DNA from: an uncultured Pelagibacteraceae bacterium
GTDB taxonomy: Bacteria; Pseudomonadota; Alphaproteobacteria; Pelagibacterales; Pelagibacteraceae
NCBI GenBank assembly: GCA_902574525.1
Contig: CACGNQ010000003.1
Span: forward strand, 1 to 64,000
Direction of reading: 5' to 3'
DNA length: 64,000 nt
The translations under genes were made by a program, and so were the position numbers. Below are positions 50,839 to 59,861 of this stretch, piece by piece (position 1 is the stretch's first letter; every line of letters begins with the position of its first letter). The notes below the pieces were generated by a model. The model made no database searches and was not told the DNA's origin. It saw nothing but the letters and a program-made list of their open reading frames with translations.

Positions 50839-51711
50839 ATGTTGAAATTTTTTTGGTACGCAATAACTTTTAAAAAAAATGATTATTTTGGAAGGATCAA
50901 CAAAAATTTAGATTATTTAAAATTAAAAAAAGAAAATTGGGAATATCAACTAAGATCATCTTTTAAATCAACGAAAAGCTATAATAGTAAAAAAAAATTT
51001 TTTAAAGAATATTTTTTGGAAGAACATAATACTTACTTTAATTACTTAAAAAAAAAATTAAAGAAAAATGATAAAATTTTATCTATTGGATCAGGACGAG
51101 GCGCGCTCGAATTAAAATTATATGATTTAGGATTTAAAAAAATAACATTAACTGATTTAGAAATACCAGCTGGTCAAAAAAAATTAAATAGAATCTTTAA
51201 ATATGTAAAATATAAAAAATTTAATCTTTTTAAAAATAAAACTAAAAAAAAATACGATGTAATTATTTGTATGAACTTATTATATGCATTTAATAAGAAT
51301 CAAATAAGATCTTTTTTTATAAGTTGTTCAAAATTACTAAATAAGAATGGAAAATTAATTTTAAGTCCTGGACTTGCTCCAATAAGTTTAACAAATTTAT
51401 TTTATAATTTTATTTATTTACAATTAGAATGTTTTTTATTTTTTTTGTATTTTAAAATAAAAGGTAAAGAAGTTACGTTATTTAAATATCATCATGGTTT
51501 TTTATTTAAAAAAAATGAAATAATAGATATTGCATTAACTAATAATTTTACCCTCTCTGAAAAAGTCTTCAGAAATGATTTTTTATCTGAATTTAGAAGA
51601 AGCTTATTTTTAAGAAAATTTATAAATAAAGATTTTAAAAAAAATATAATTTTAAAAACACTTGGAAGATTTATTCCATTTGCAAATATTCATTATTTTA
51701 AATTAAAATAA
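50839..51711 (+). CDS. class I SAM-dependent methyltransferase
   Basis: KILSIGSGRGALELKLYDLGFKKITLTDLE; YDVIICMNLLYAFNKNQIRSFFISCSKLLNKNGKLILSPG. Confidence 0.82.
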   Translation: MLKFFWYAITFKKNDYFGRINKNLDYLKLKKENWEYQLRSSFKSTKSYNSKKKFFKEYFLEEHNTYFNYLKKKLKKNDKILSIGSGRGALELKLYDLGFKKITLTDLEIPAGQKKLNRIFKYVKYKKFNLFKNKTKKKYDVIICMNLLYAFNKNQIRSFFISCSKLLNKNGKLILSPGLAPISLTNLFYNFIYLQLECFLFFLYFKIKGKEVTLFKYHHGFLFKKNEIIDIALTNNFTLSEKVFRNDFLSEFRRSLFLRKFINKDFKKNIILKTLGRFIPFANIHYFKLK

Positions 51712-52536
51712 TTGTAAAATATTTCTTATATTTGAATTAATTTTTATTCCTTCTTTTTTTAATTTTGAGATATCAGCTACTAATTTTGTTCTATTTCTAA
51801 TGTTTAAAATTTTGTAGTTTCGATCATATCTTTTGCAAAGAATTCTTATTACATCAATAAGGTTTGTACATTTGCCTGTTCCAATATTGTAAATTCCTCT
51901 TCTTTTTTTTTGATAAAGCAAATTTATTATTTTAGATATATCTTTTGTACTTATAAAGTCCCTTTCATGATCAACATTTTTAAATATTATAATTTTTTTA
52001 TTAGACTTTCTTATTTTTTTTAAAATACTTGGAATAAAAAAGCTTGCATTCTGATTTGGATGTGAAAAGCTAAATATTCGTCCAATGCAACAATTGATTT
52101 TTTTGTTCAATTTCTTATTAATGTATTTTTCTGCTTGATATTTTGTTTTTCCATATTTTGAGAAACAATTATTGATTTTTTTAGTTTCAACGATTTTATA
52201 TTTTGAATGTGTGTAAACGTGTGAAGTTGAAGAGAAGAAAAACCATCCTAAATTCTTGTGGTATTTATTCAAATTATCAACAATATTTTTCGTACCGTTT
52301 AAGTTTACATTTTTGCTCGAAAAATAATTTTTTTCTACTTTTTTTGTTGGGACCACAGCTGCTAAATGGAGGAACAAATCAAATTTATTTTTTTTCATCC
52401 ATTTATCTAATTTTTTTTTGTCAAGAATATCGTGTTTATATTTTATAAACCTAAAATTAATATTTTTGATAATTTCACGACCTAAAACTCCACTGTAACC
52501 AGTAATTCCACATTTGGGCAGTAATTTAGATTTCAT
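51703..52536 (-). CDS. NAD-dependent epimerase/reductase (RmlD/SDR-like)
   Basis: CGITGYSGVLGREIIKNI; FLHLAAVVPTKKVEKNYFSSKNVNLNGTKNIVDNL; DFISTKDISKII. Confidence 0.82.
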   Translation of the reverse strand: MKSKLLPKCGITGYSGVLGREIIKNINFRFIKYKHDILDKKKLDKWMKKNKFDLFLHLAAVVPTKKVEKNYFSSKNVNLNGTKNIVDNLNKYHKNLGWFFFSSTSHVYTHSKYKIVETKKINNCFSKYGKTKYQAEKYINKKLNKKINCCIGRIFSFSHPNQNASFFIPSILKKIRKSNKKIIIFKNVDHERDFISTKDISKIINLLYQKKRRGIYNIGTGKCTNLIDVIRILCKRYDRNYKILNIRNRTKLVADISKLKKEGIKINSNIRNILQLF

Positions 52537-53761
52537 CTATTGATAGCAATAATTTTATCAGTTTATTAATTTGGTTTTGATAGATTGGTTTTGTATGCAA
52601 ACCAATAAAAAAACCTCTATCACTAATTTCTTTACTATTTCTCATAATTTTATTTTTTTTATTTAAATTGAAAAGTTTGATACTTGGTTGATCCAAAAAA
52701 TTTCCACTTATGATCGGTCTAGTTTCAACCTTTTGCTCATTTAAAAAATTCAAAAATTTTTCTTTTTTATGTAGATATTTTTTATTAATTAAAATTGGTA
52801 AGCCAAACCAACTCGGCTTTAAGTTTTTATTTTTTTCAATAAATGAAAACTGATTGTTCCAATTTTTAGAATTTTGTAATGATTGTAAAATTTTTTTTCT
52901 ATTTTCATTTCTAGTTTTTTTAAAATTATTTAGTCTTTTAAATTGACTTAATCCAATTGCAGCCGTGATATCTAGTGGTCTTAAGTTAAATCCTGCATTA
53001 ATAAAATTGAAATCCTTACGATTATTTTTTCTTTTATTTAAACCTCTATCCCAGCCATGTGCACGCATTGAGTGGATTATTTGATAATCTTTTTTGTTAT
53101 CACAAACTATCATTCCACCTTCACCAGATGTAATTTGATGGGAATAATAAAATGAAAAAGTTCCAAAAGATCCAAATGTACCAAGATATTTATTTTTAAA
53201 CATTGATCCAAGCGACTCACATGTATCCTCAATCAAATATAAATTTTTTTTTTTTCCAATTTTTGTAATCAAATCGATATCAGAACAATTCCCAAGCACA
53301 TGTACAATCATAGCTGCTTTTGTTTTTTTTGTAATTGACCTAAAAAATTCCTCTGGATCGATATTTAATGTTCTTGCATTTACATCAATGAATTTGGGCC
53401 TCAATCCGGCTTGCACCATAGGCCACAATGAAGTTGACCAACACAATGATTGAATTAAAAATTCATCACCAATTTTAAGGTGATTTTTTTTTAGAGGGTT
53501 AACAAGAGCAAAAGCTGCCAACAAATTTGCTGAGCTCCCAGAGTTGACCATCAAAGCATATTTTGAACCAATATAATTTGCAAATTCATATTCAAATTCA
53601 TTAGTTATTTCACCCATTGTGATTTTTTTTGATAGCAAAACTTCCATTGCAGAGCTTATATCTTCAGCCGAAAATGCGTCATCTAATAATGGATATCCAA
53701 AATAATTTTTTTTTTCTATTTTGTTAAATCTTTTTTGAATTAAATCTTTCAAAATTGTCAT
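52526..53761 (-). CDS. DegT-family RfbH/ColD-like sugar 3-dehydratase (catalytic Lys replaced by His)
   Basis: MVNSGSSANLLAAFAL; LIEDTCESLGSMFKNKYLGTFGSFGTFSFYYSHQITSGEGGMIVC, with His where PLP Lys sits in aminotransferases. Confidence 0.85.
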   Translation of the reverse strand: MTILKDLIQKRFNKIEKKNYFGYPLLDDAFSAEDISSAMEVLLSKKITMGEITNEFEYEFANYIGSKYALMVNSGSSANLLAAFALVNPLKKNHLKIGDEFLIQSLCWSTSLWPMVQAGLRPKFIDVNARTLNIDPEEFFRSITKKTKAAMIVHVLGNCSDIDLITKIGKKKNLYLIEDTCESLGSMFKNKYLGTFGSFGTFSFYYSHQITSGEGGMIVCDNKKDYQIIHSMRAHGWDRGLNKRKNNRKDFNFINAGFNLRPLDITAAIGLSQFKRLNNFKKTRNENRKKILQSLQNSKNWNNQFSFIEKNKNLKPSWFGLPILINKKYLHKKEKFLNFLNEQKVETRPIISGNFLDQPSIKLFNLNKKNKIMRNSKEISDRGFFIGLHTKPIYQNQINKLIKLLLSIDEI

Positions 53762-54663
53762 TTATTAATTTTATTCTTTATAATTTTTTTTAAGAAGTTT
53801 GGAACTATTGTACTTATGAGAGACCTTAATACTAATTTTAAAAGGCTACGATTAATTATATGTTTTATGGGAAGTGTTTGAATATCAGTATTAGGGTATA
53901 ATTTACTGTCAGGGTTACTACCAAACCCTAAAAAATTTGATATTCGCTTATCTATATTTGTTAAAAAGGATGTATTGAGCAAGATCGGCTCGCCATGTTC
54001 TTTTCCATTATCGATCTGAAAGAATAAACTTTTTCTTACAAAATTTTTGTTTTTTTTAATTGGTTTTGCCCTATGAATTCCATAAGTATTATAGATTATC
54101 AGATCTCCTTTTGATCCAGGGAAAGAAACAACATTCTCTGAAAAATTTTTGTTAATAAATTCATTATCATAGTTATTGACTTTTGTTTCCACTGAAAATT
54201 TATGTGAATTTTTAATATATTGAAATTCACCATCATTTACATCACTCATGTATGCAATAAATATTAATCCAGGTATTTCTTGAAATTTTCTGTCAACTTT
54301 ATTATCTGTATGCCATAACATTTTATGTCTACCATAAGTTTCGTAGTATCTTACAGCTTTTAGTCTATAGTCAGAACCTTTCATATACTCATTACAAATT
54401 TCAAAAACTTTTTTTTCAGTCACGAGATCAAAGAAAGATTTTGAACAACCTAAAATGTTTGTTAAAAAATATTGATTTTTTGTATAAACTCCAGATATCC
54501 AGTTTTTATTAATTGAAAATCTATTTTTAGATACATCTAGTTCTATCTGATTTATCAAATCATTATTAATTGCATTTTTACAAAAAAAAAAGCCATCTTT
54601 TTCAATAGCATTTAATATTACATCTAATTTAATTTTTTGGAAATCGTCACTAAAAATTTTCAT
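53758..54663 (-). CDS. PhyH-like Fe(II)/2-oxoglutarate dioxygenase
   Basis: MLWHTDNKVDRKFQEIPGLIFIAYMSDVNDGEFQYIKNSH; GDLIIYNTYGIHRAKPIKKNKNFVRKSLFFQ. Confidence 0.82.
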   Translation of the reverse strand: MKIFSDDFQKIKLDVILNAIEKDGFFFCKNAINNDLINQIELDVSKNRFSINKNWISGVYTKNQYFLTNILGCSKSFFDLVTEKKVFEICNEYMKGSDYRLKAVRYYETYGRHKMLWHTDNKVDRKFQEIPGLIFIAYMSDVNDGEFQYIKNSHKFSVETKVNNYDNEFINKNFSENVVSFPGSKGDLIIYNTYGIHRAKPIKKNKNFVRKSLFFQIDNGKEHGEPILLNTSFLTNIDKRISNFLGFGSNPDSKLYPNTDIQTLPIKHIINRSLLKLVLRSLISTIVPNFLKKIIKNKINK

Positions 54664-54667
54664 AGTT

Positions 54668-55396
54668 CTATTTTATTGCTATAAACCCGATAAAATTAAA
54701 CCATCTAAAAAAAGGCTCAATTTTTTTAAAACCAGCAAGTTTTAAAAAATTTTCAATTTCATTTTCCTCAAAAAGTTGCATTGCATTTCTTATACTTTTT
54801 GACTTATTTAGCACTTGTGCATGTGTGAGTTTATTATCAATTTTGAAATCGAAATATGCTTGATTAAAAATATCTTCATAACAAGAATTTTTTGACCTAA
54901 TTTTATCTACAAATATCATGGCTCCTCCGTGGTCTAAAGATTTAAATATTTTTTTATATAATTGAATTCTTTGTATAGAATTTAAAAATGGAAACGTAAG
55001 GATTGAATAAAACACCCTACTATTTTTTTTAAATTTTAATTTATTGATATCACCTAAATTAAAAATACAATTTTTGAGGTTTTTTTTATTTTTTTTTTTT
55101 GCAATTTTTATCATTTCATTACTGAGATCATATCCATAATATTTAAAATCAATTTTTGAAAATTTTTTGAAAAGATTTTTGGCAGTTTCTCCTGTTGAGC
55201 ATCCTAGATCATAAACAATTGATCCATCTTTTAAAAACCACTCACTAAGTGAACATATATATTTTTGAATGTCGTCGTAGTGAGGAATGCTTTGTCTAAC
55301 GTGTTTATCAAATTGATTTGAAACGTTTTTATTAAATTTCCAACCAGTGCCCTCTATTGAGGTTATACCTCTTCCAAAATAATTTTTATTTTTCAT
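54668..55396 (-). CDS. CmoA-like (carboxy-SAM synthase family) methyltransferase fold protein
   Basis: FDKHVRQSIPHYDDIQKYICSLSEWFLKDGSIVYDLGCSTGETAKNL and C-terminal RNAMQLFEENEIENFLKLAGFKKIEPFFRWFNFIGFIAIK follow the CmoA layout. Confidence 0.78.
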   Translation of the reverse strand: MKNKNYFGRGITSIEGTGWKFNKNVSNQFDKHVRQSIPHYDDIQKYICSLSEWFLKDGSIVYDLGCSTGETAKNLFKKFSKIDFKYYGYDLSNEMIKIAKKKNKKNLKNCIFNLGDINKLKFKKNSRVFYSILTFPFLNSIQRIQLYKKIFKSLDHGGAMIFVDKIRSKNSCYEDIFNQAYFDFKIDNKLTHAQVLNKSKSIRNAMQLFEENEIENFLKLAGFKKIEPFFRWFNFIGFIAIK

Positions 55397-55398
55397 AT

Positions 55399-56013
55399 CT
55401 AAAAGTTTTTTACATTAAAAAATACTTTGTTCATACCCCTACAATACTTTGAAAACCTTGAAATAGGACTTGTTAAAATACTATCATATAAATTAATGTC
55501 TTTTGTTGTGTCACTTTTAAACTCAATAATAGATAGCGGTTCTTTAAAAATTTTTATTTTTCTTTTAAAATTGCAATAATTTATATTTTTATCGATTGTA
55601 ATTCTATGATCCGTAAGTTGGTAATATTCTCTTTCATAAGATACATTTAACAACGGTTTGCAAAGACCATAATTTCTATCTAGTAAACCTCTATTTAAAA
55701 GTTTTTCTATTTGGTGCTTACTTTTGATTTTTTCAACTTTTTTAAATCTACTATCCTCTGCTGAAATTTTAATCTCTAATTTTGAAACTACGCTGTGATC
55801 ATTTGTATTATAAGACCTTATTCTAATTTTTTTTCTTGGTACCACTCCCTCTTCTGATTGCTTAAAAGATGAAAAAAAATCATTTTCAAAATAAGTAGAA
55901 AATACTTTTCTCGAGTTATAAATCTTTTTTGCATCTATTGTATTAATATATCTAATAAACTCATCATACTTTCTTGTATCTAAAGTAAATTTTTTTTCTA
56001 ACCTAAAGCTCAT
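55399..56013 (-). CDS. VTC/CYTH-domain protein (polyphosphate polymerase-like)
   Basis: FRLEKKFTLDTRKYDEFIRYI; VFSTYFENDFFSSFKQSEEGVVPRKKIRIRSYN...SKLEIKIS; ITIDKNINYC; IIEFKSD. Confidence 0.8.
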   Translation of the reverse strand: MSFRLEKKFTLDTRKYDEFIRYINTIDAKKIYNSRKVFSTYFENDFFSSFKQSEEGVVPRKKIRIRSYNTNDHSVVSKLEIKISAEDSRFKKVEKIKSKHQIEKLLNRGLLDRNYGLCKPLLNVSYEREYYQLTDHRITIDKNINYCNFKRKIKIFKEPLSIIEFKSDTTKDINLYDSILTSPISRFSKYCRGMNKVFFNVKNF

Positions 56014-56018
56014 TTTTT

Positions 56019-58346
56019 TTAAATTTCTTTTTCAATTTTCACGATGGAAAAGTCATCTTTAACAATTTTTTTATTTGAGTTTAAACAACTAAAACTTGAA
56101 ATGCTGACTCTTCCACCATCAAATTCATCTTTTTTATTATACACACTTATGCATGAGTCAGTTCGAGATATTTGGGAATTATTAATAAAAACTTCAGAAC
56201 TATCTTTAGAAGCAACACCAACTTTAGAATCTTTAACGCTTAGTTTTTCAATATATGTTAATGTTTTTTCTCCAACAGAAACACCTTTGTCTCCACATTT
56301 ATACAAATTCATTATATCTATTTTATGTTTTCCAAAAGAAAAGTCAGAACAATCGTTTCCAGCATTTTTAACGCTTAAATAATTTATATCAATTTCTGAA
56401 AAATCTATATCAAGACCATCGAATAATGAATTAGTTATATTAACCTGTGCTAAAGTACCTTTGGAATTAATAATGTTAAGTGCATCCTCACACTTTGTAT
56501 TATGAACCCCAATTTCCAAGTTTTTTAATTGTGAATTTAAAATATTCAAACATCCTGTTAAAAAGTATTCATTAAACCTATCCTCTTTTGGATTGAGTGA
56601 CGATTCATCACTTTCTAAATCATAATTTATGGAAATCTTAAGATTATCTAGAAAACTATCATATATAACAACCCAATCATCTTTTGAAGCCTTAATATCT
56701 AATAACTGGTTGGACTCTTTGATGGTAAATTTAACACCATTTGAAGATTTAATTTTAATTTCGTTTCCATTTATTTGAAATTTTTGTTCTGAAAATCCCC
56801 TGTGGATTCTTTTTGTATTAAAAAGAAATTTTTCTATTTCAGTAGTTGATAACTCACCAAGAAATAAAACCTTAGTTTTGTCTACCTCAAGTTCTCCTTC
56901 AATAAGTTTGCGAAATTTTTTTTTACTTATTTCAATTAACTTGCATTTTTCGATACTATTATTGCAGATATAAGAATTTTCATTTTTAGTAAAAAAAATC
57001 TTATAGTCTTTTGAAGATTTGTTGGCAAAATTTAAATAATCTTGTAGATCTATTTTCGGAATGTCTTTACTTCTTTTTTTCTCAATTTTCGAAATTTCGA
57101 TTAAATTATGATTAATTGTATCAAATATATTTTTAAAATCTTCTTCTTTATATTCTACTCCTCTTAACTTTAAATTTTTATAAAATTTATCTTTATCAAT
57201 CTCATTAATTTTAGTTATTGCATTTTGAGCTCCATCAATAGCATTATATGATACTCCCCATTTAAACTCGTTTTCTTTTACACTTAATTTTAAAATTTTT
57301 GGTTTCCAGCCTCCAAATATATATCTTTTAGTTGTTCCCGCTGAACCGTCATAAAAAATTGGGTAAAATTTTTGAGTGAAAGGATCAAAGTAAAATTTTC
57401 TGTTATGTGGTATTAAAGAATGACCACTATCTGTCGAATTAATGATTGCATCATATATATTTAAATAATCTAAATGATTTTTGTCATTATTAGACAAATG
57501 TTTATAGTCCAAAGTTAATTGATCAGATTTTGAATATTCCTTATATTGTTTTGAGATATTAGTAAAGTAGGCAAAGTTTAACTTCGTCAATCCTTCAATA
57601 GAAATTTTTTTTCTTAAATCAGATTTAATCCAGTTAGTATTCACCTGTTTTGCGAATGTGAGTTTTTTATTAAACACCAAATTTTTATCTAATGAGGTTC
57701 CAACAATTAAGTTTTCATTACCTTCGTAAATAGGTGCATCTTTAAATTTTAAATTTTCTACTAATTCTTTTGCAGCCTTTTCTTGAAAAATAAATTTTTT
57801 TGAATTTCCGTTTATGTTTACTTTTATAAATGACGTTTTTGGTGAAAGATATCCCAACTCACTTAATAAAGATGAAAGAAAAATTTCATTTTCACTGTTT
57901 CTTGTTGATGGCAAAAGTAACTTAAACTTGGTAGATCCAAAAATATTATATTCATCAAGATGAACGTCGAGGCTCTGATTTATATTACCATTTTTGAATT
58001 TAATATGATCATAGTGATCACCACTTTGTCTAATTCTTGATCTAAGAGTACATATATTTTTATCTTTATAATGTACAATTATATTTGCATTAAATCTTTT
58101 TTTAAATTTTGAGGATATTGATATATTTTGCTCTTTAAAACTTAAAATTCTTAATCCATTTGTTATCCATCTTCTATAATCATCAAATTTTATTTCTATT
58201 TGATCTACATCTTGAAATTTAGTGTCAAATTTTATTTGTTCACAATTATTTTTCCCATATGATGGATTTGGAATAAGTGAAAGGGATAAAGTAAATAATA
58301 TTATTAATAACTTAAATTTATTAATCAAAACTATAACGTATTTCAT
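56019..58346 (-). CDS. secreted CotH-like protein with C-terminal repeat/beta-helix-like region
   Basis: Signal peptide MKYVIVLINKFKLLIILFTLSLSLIPNPSYG; RSRIRQSGDHYDHI; IFLSSLLSELGYLSPKTSFIKVNING; NRKFYFDPFTQKFYPIFYDGSAGT; next to VTC and DUF4956 genes; start trimmed. Confidence 0.72.
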   Translation of the reverse strand: MKYVIVLINKFKLLIILFTLSLSLIPNPSYGKNNCEQIKFDTKFQDVDQIEIKFDDYRRWITNGLRILSFKEQNISISSKFKKRFNANIIVHYKDKNICTLRSRIRQSGDHYDHIKFKNGNINQSLDVHLDEYNIFGSTKFKLLLPSTRNSENEIFLSSLLSELGYLSPKTSFIKVNINGNSKKFIFQEKAAKELVENLKFKDAPIYEGNENLIVGTSLDKNLVFNKKLTFAKQVNTNWIKSDLRKKISIEGLTKLNFAYFTNISKQYKEYSKSDQLTLDYKHLSNNDKNHLDYLNIYDAIINSTDSGHSLIPHNRKFYFDPFTQKFYPIFYDGSAGTTKRYIFGGWKPKILKLSVKENEFKWGVSYNAIDGAQNAITKINEIDKDKFYKNLKLRGVEYKEEDFKNIFDTINHNLIEISKIEKKRSKDIPKIDLQDYLNFANKSSKDYKIFFTKNENSYICNNSIEKCKLIEISKKKFRKLIEGELEVDKTKVLFLGELSTTEIEKFLFNTKRIHRGFSEQKFQINGNEIKIKSSNGVKFTIKESNQLLDIKASKDDWVVIYDSFLDNLKISINYDLESDESSLNPKEDRFNEYFLTGCLNILNSQLKNLEIGVHNTKCEDALNIINSKGTLAQVNITNSLFDGLDIDFSEIDINYLSVKNAGNDCSDFSFGKHKIDIMNLYKCGDKGVSVGEKTLTYIEKLSVKDSKVGVASKDSSEVFINNSQISRTDSCISVYNKKDEFDGGRVSISSFSCLNSNKKIVKDDFSIVKIEKEI

Positions 58347-58953
58347 AGTTTGTAATATCATCCGAAATTTTAATAATTTTTTCAATTTCCAATATTTCTT
58401 TTTTTTCTCTTTCGGAAATTTTATATTCATAAATTGAATTATTTTTGTCGAAATTAAAGTAAATAATATTAAAACTTTTTAATTCATTTATTTCTTTTTT
58501 TGCAGTTATTTCTATAATATTAAGAGAATAACCCTCCTCAAATGATGGAACAAACACCTGATTTTTTTTTTTAGTTTTTGAATAAAAATGTGAACCTATA
58601 ATTACAAAAACTGTAACTAATAATAAAATAATTCCAAGTCTAATATCAACACCAGATGCAATACCTAAAGTAATTGAACAGAAAAATATTACTAATTCAA
58701 AAGGATTTTTTACAGGATTTCTAAATCTAACAATTGATAATGCACCAATCATTCCAAGAGACAAAGCAATATTACCTGAAATTGCCTTGGTAATTACGAA
58801 TGTTGTTACAGGTAATAAAAGTAAACTTAAACTGTGATGATATGTTTTTGCCCACATCTGAGAAGCAATAATTAATGATTGTCTGATTAAAATACCAGCC
58901 ACAAGTAAAAAAACTATTGGGATAAGGTTTGATAATAAATAATCTAAACTCAT
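58321..58953 (-). CDS. DUF4956-like membrane protein
   Basis: Multiple TMs; ISGNIALSLGMIGALSIVRFRNPVKNPFELVIFFCSITLGIASG. Confidence 0.82.
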   Translation of the reverse strand: MSLDYLLSNLIPIVFLLVAGILIRQSLIIASQMWAKTYHHSLSLLLLPVTTFVITKAISGNIALSLGMIGALSIVRFRNPVKNPFELVIFFCSITLGIASGVDIRLGIILLLVTVFVIIGSHFYSKTKKKNQVFVPSFEEGYSLNIIEITAKKEINELKSFNIIYFNFDKNNSIYEYKISEREKKEILEIEKIIKISDDITNYEIRYSFD

Positions 58954-58955
58954 AA

Positions 58956-59861
58956 TTAAAAAATACTAAAATAAATTTTTTTTAAATAAACCAATAATCT
59001 ACCTATAATACTTTTTCTCTTAATATAATAGTTAAATTCAGCATTCATTAGTTTTTTATTCTTAAAAATTTCTAAGTTCAATTTGAAATCCTTATAATTG
59101 TTATTTAAATTTGACTTGTATTTGTGTATAGAAGACATTCTTCCGCTACCATCAAATCCTATATTTTTTACCAAAGGATATTTAGGATATATGCAAATTC
59201 CATTATTTTTAAATATCGTTGCATGCCAAAAAACTGCCCAACTAGATAAAGTTTTGTTTTTATTTCTTATAATTTGCTCAAAATGATTCATGCTTGAAAA
59301 AATATTGAAATTGTGAATATTTTTTTTTGAGAAATTCGAAATAAGGTATTTCTCATTCAGAGTTAAATTAGACCATCTATTTTTCCATGTACCCCACCCC
59401 CAACAATTCATTGATCCTAAAAAATTTATATCATTTTTTGAATTTTTCATGAAAGGATAGCTCCAACCATTGACATGCCAAATTTTTTTTTCATATTTAT
59501 AGTTTTTTAAGCACAAGTTCATATAATCAAGGAAAAATTTTGATAATATTAGATCATCCTCAATAACTATAACTTTATTAAAAGTTTTTAATACTTCGTT
59601 AATTGCACTTACAATATTTTTTTTTGTACCAAAATTTTCTTTTCTAAAAATTATTTTTTTTGATTTAAAACCACTTAACTTTTTTAAATATTTTCGTACT
59701 TTTCTTATTTTATCCTTATTTATTCCATCTTTCGCTCCATCAGAAAAAATAATTATTTTAGATTTTTTAGCTAGTTTGTTTTTTTTTAAAGAGCTTAAAG
59801 ACTTAACTACATGATGATATCTGTTGTAACAAATAAAGACTATTGGTGCTAAGTCATTCAT
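58956..59861 (-). CDS. family 2-like (GNT-I/alpha-1,3-type) glycosyltransferase
   Basis: PIVFICYNRYHHVVKSLSSLKKN; IIFSDGAKDG; NKVIVIEDDLILSKFFLDYMNL. Confidence 0.82.
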   Translation of the reverse strand: MNDLAPIVFICYNRYHHVVKSLSSLKKNKLAKKSKIIIFSDGAKDGINKDKIRKVRKYLKKLSGFKSKKIIFRKENFGTKKNIVSAINEVLKTFNKVIVIEDDLILSKFFLDYMNLCLKNYKYEKKIWHVNGWSYPFMKNSKNDINFLGSMNCWGWGTWKNRWSNLTLNEKYLISNFSKKNIHNFNIFSSMNHFEQIIRNKNKTLSSWAVFWHATIFKNNGICIYPKYPLVKNIGFDGSGRMSSIHKYKSNLNNNYKDFKLNLEIFKNKKLMNAEFNYYIKRKSIIGRLLVYLKKIYFSIF

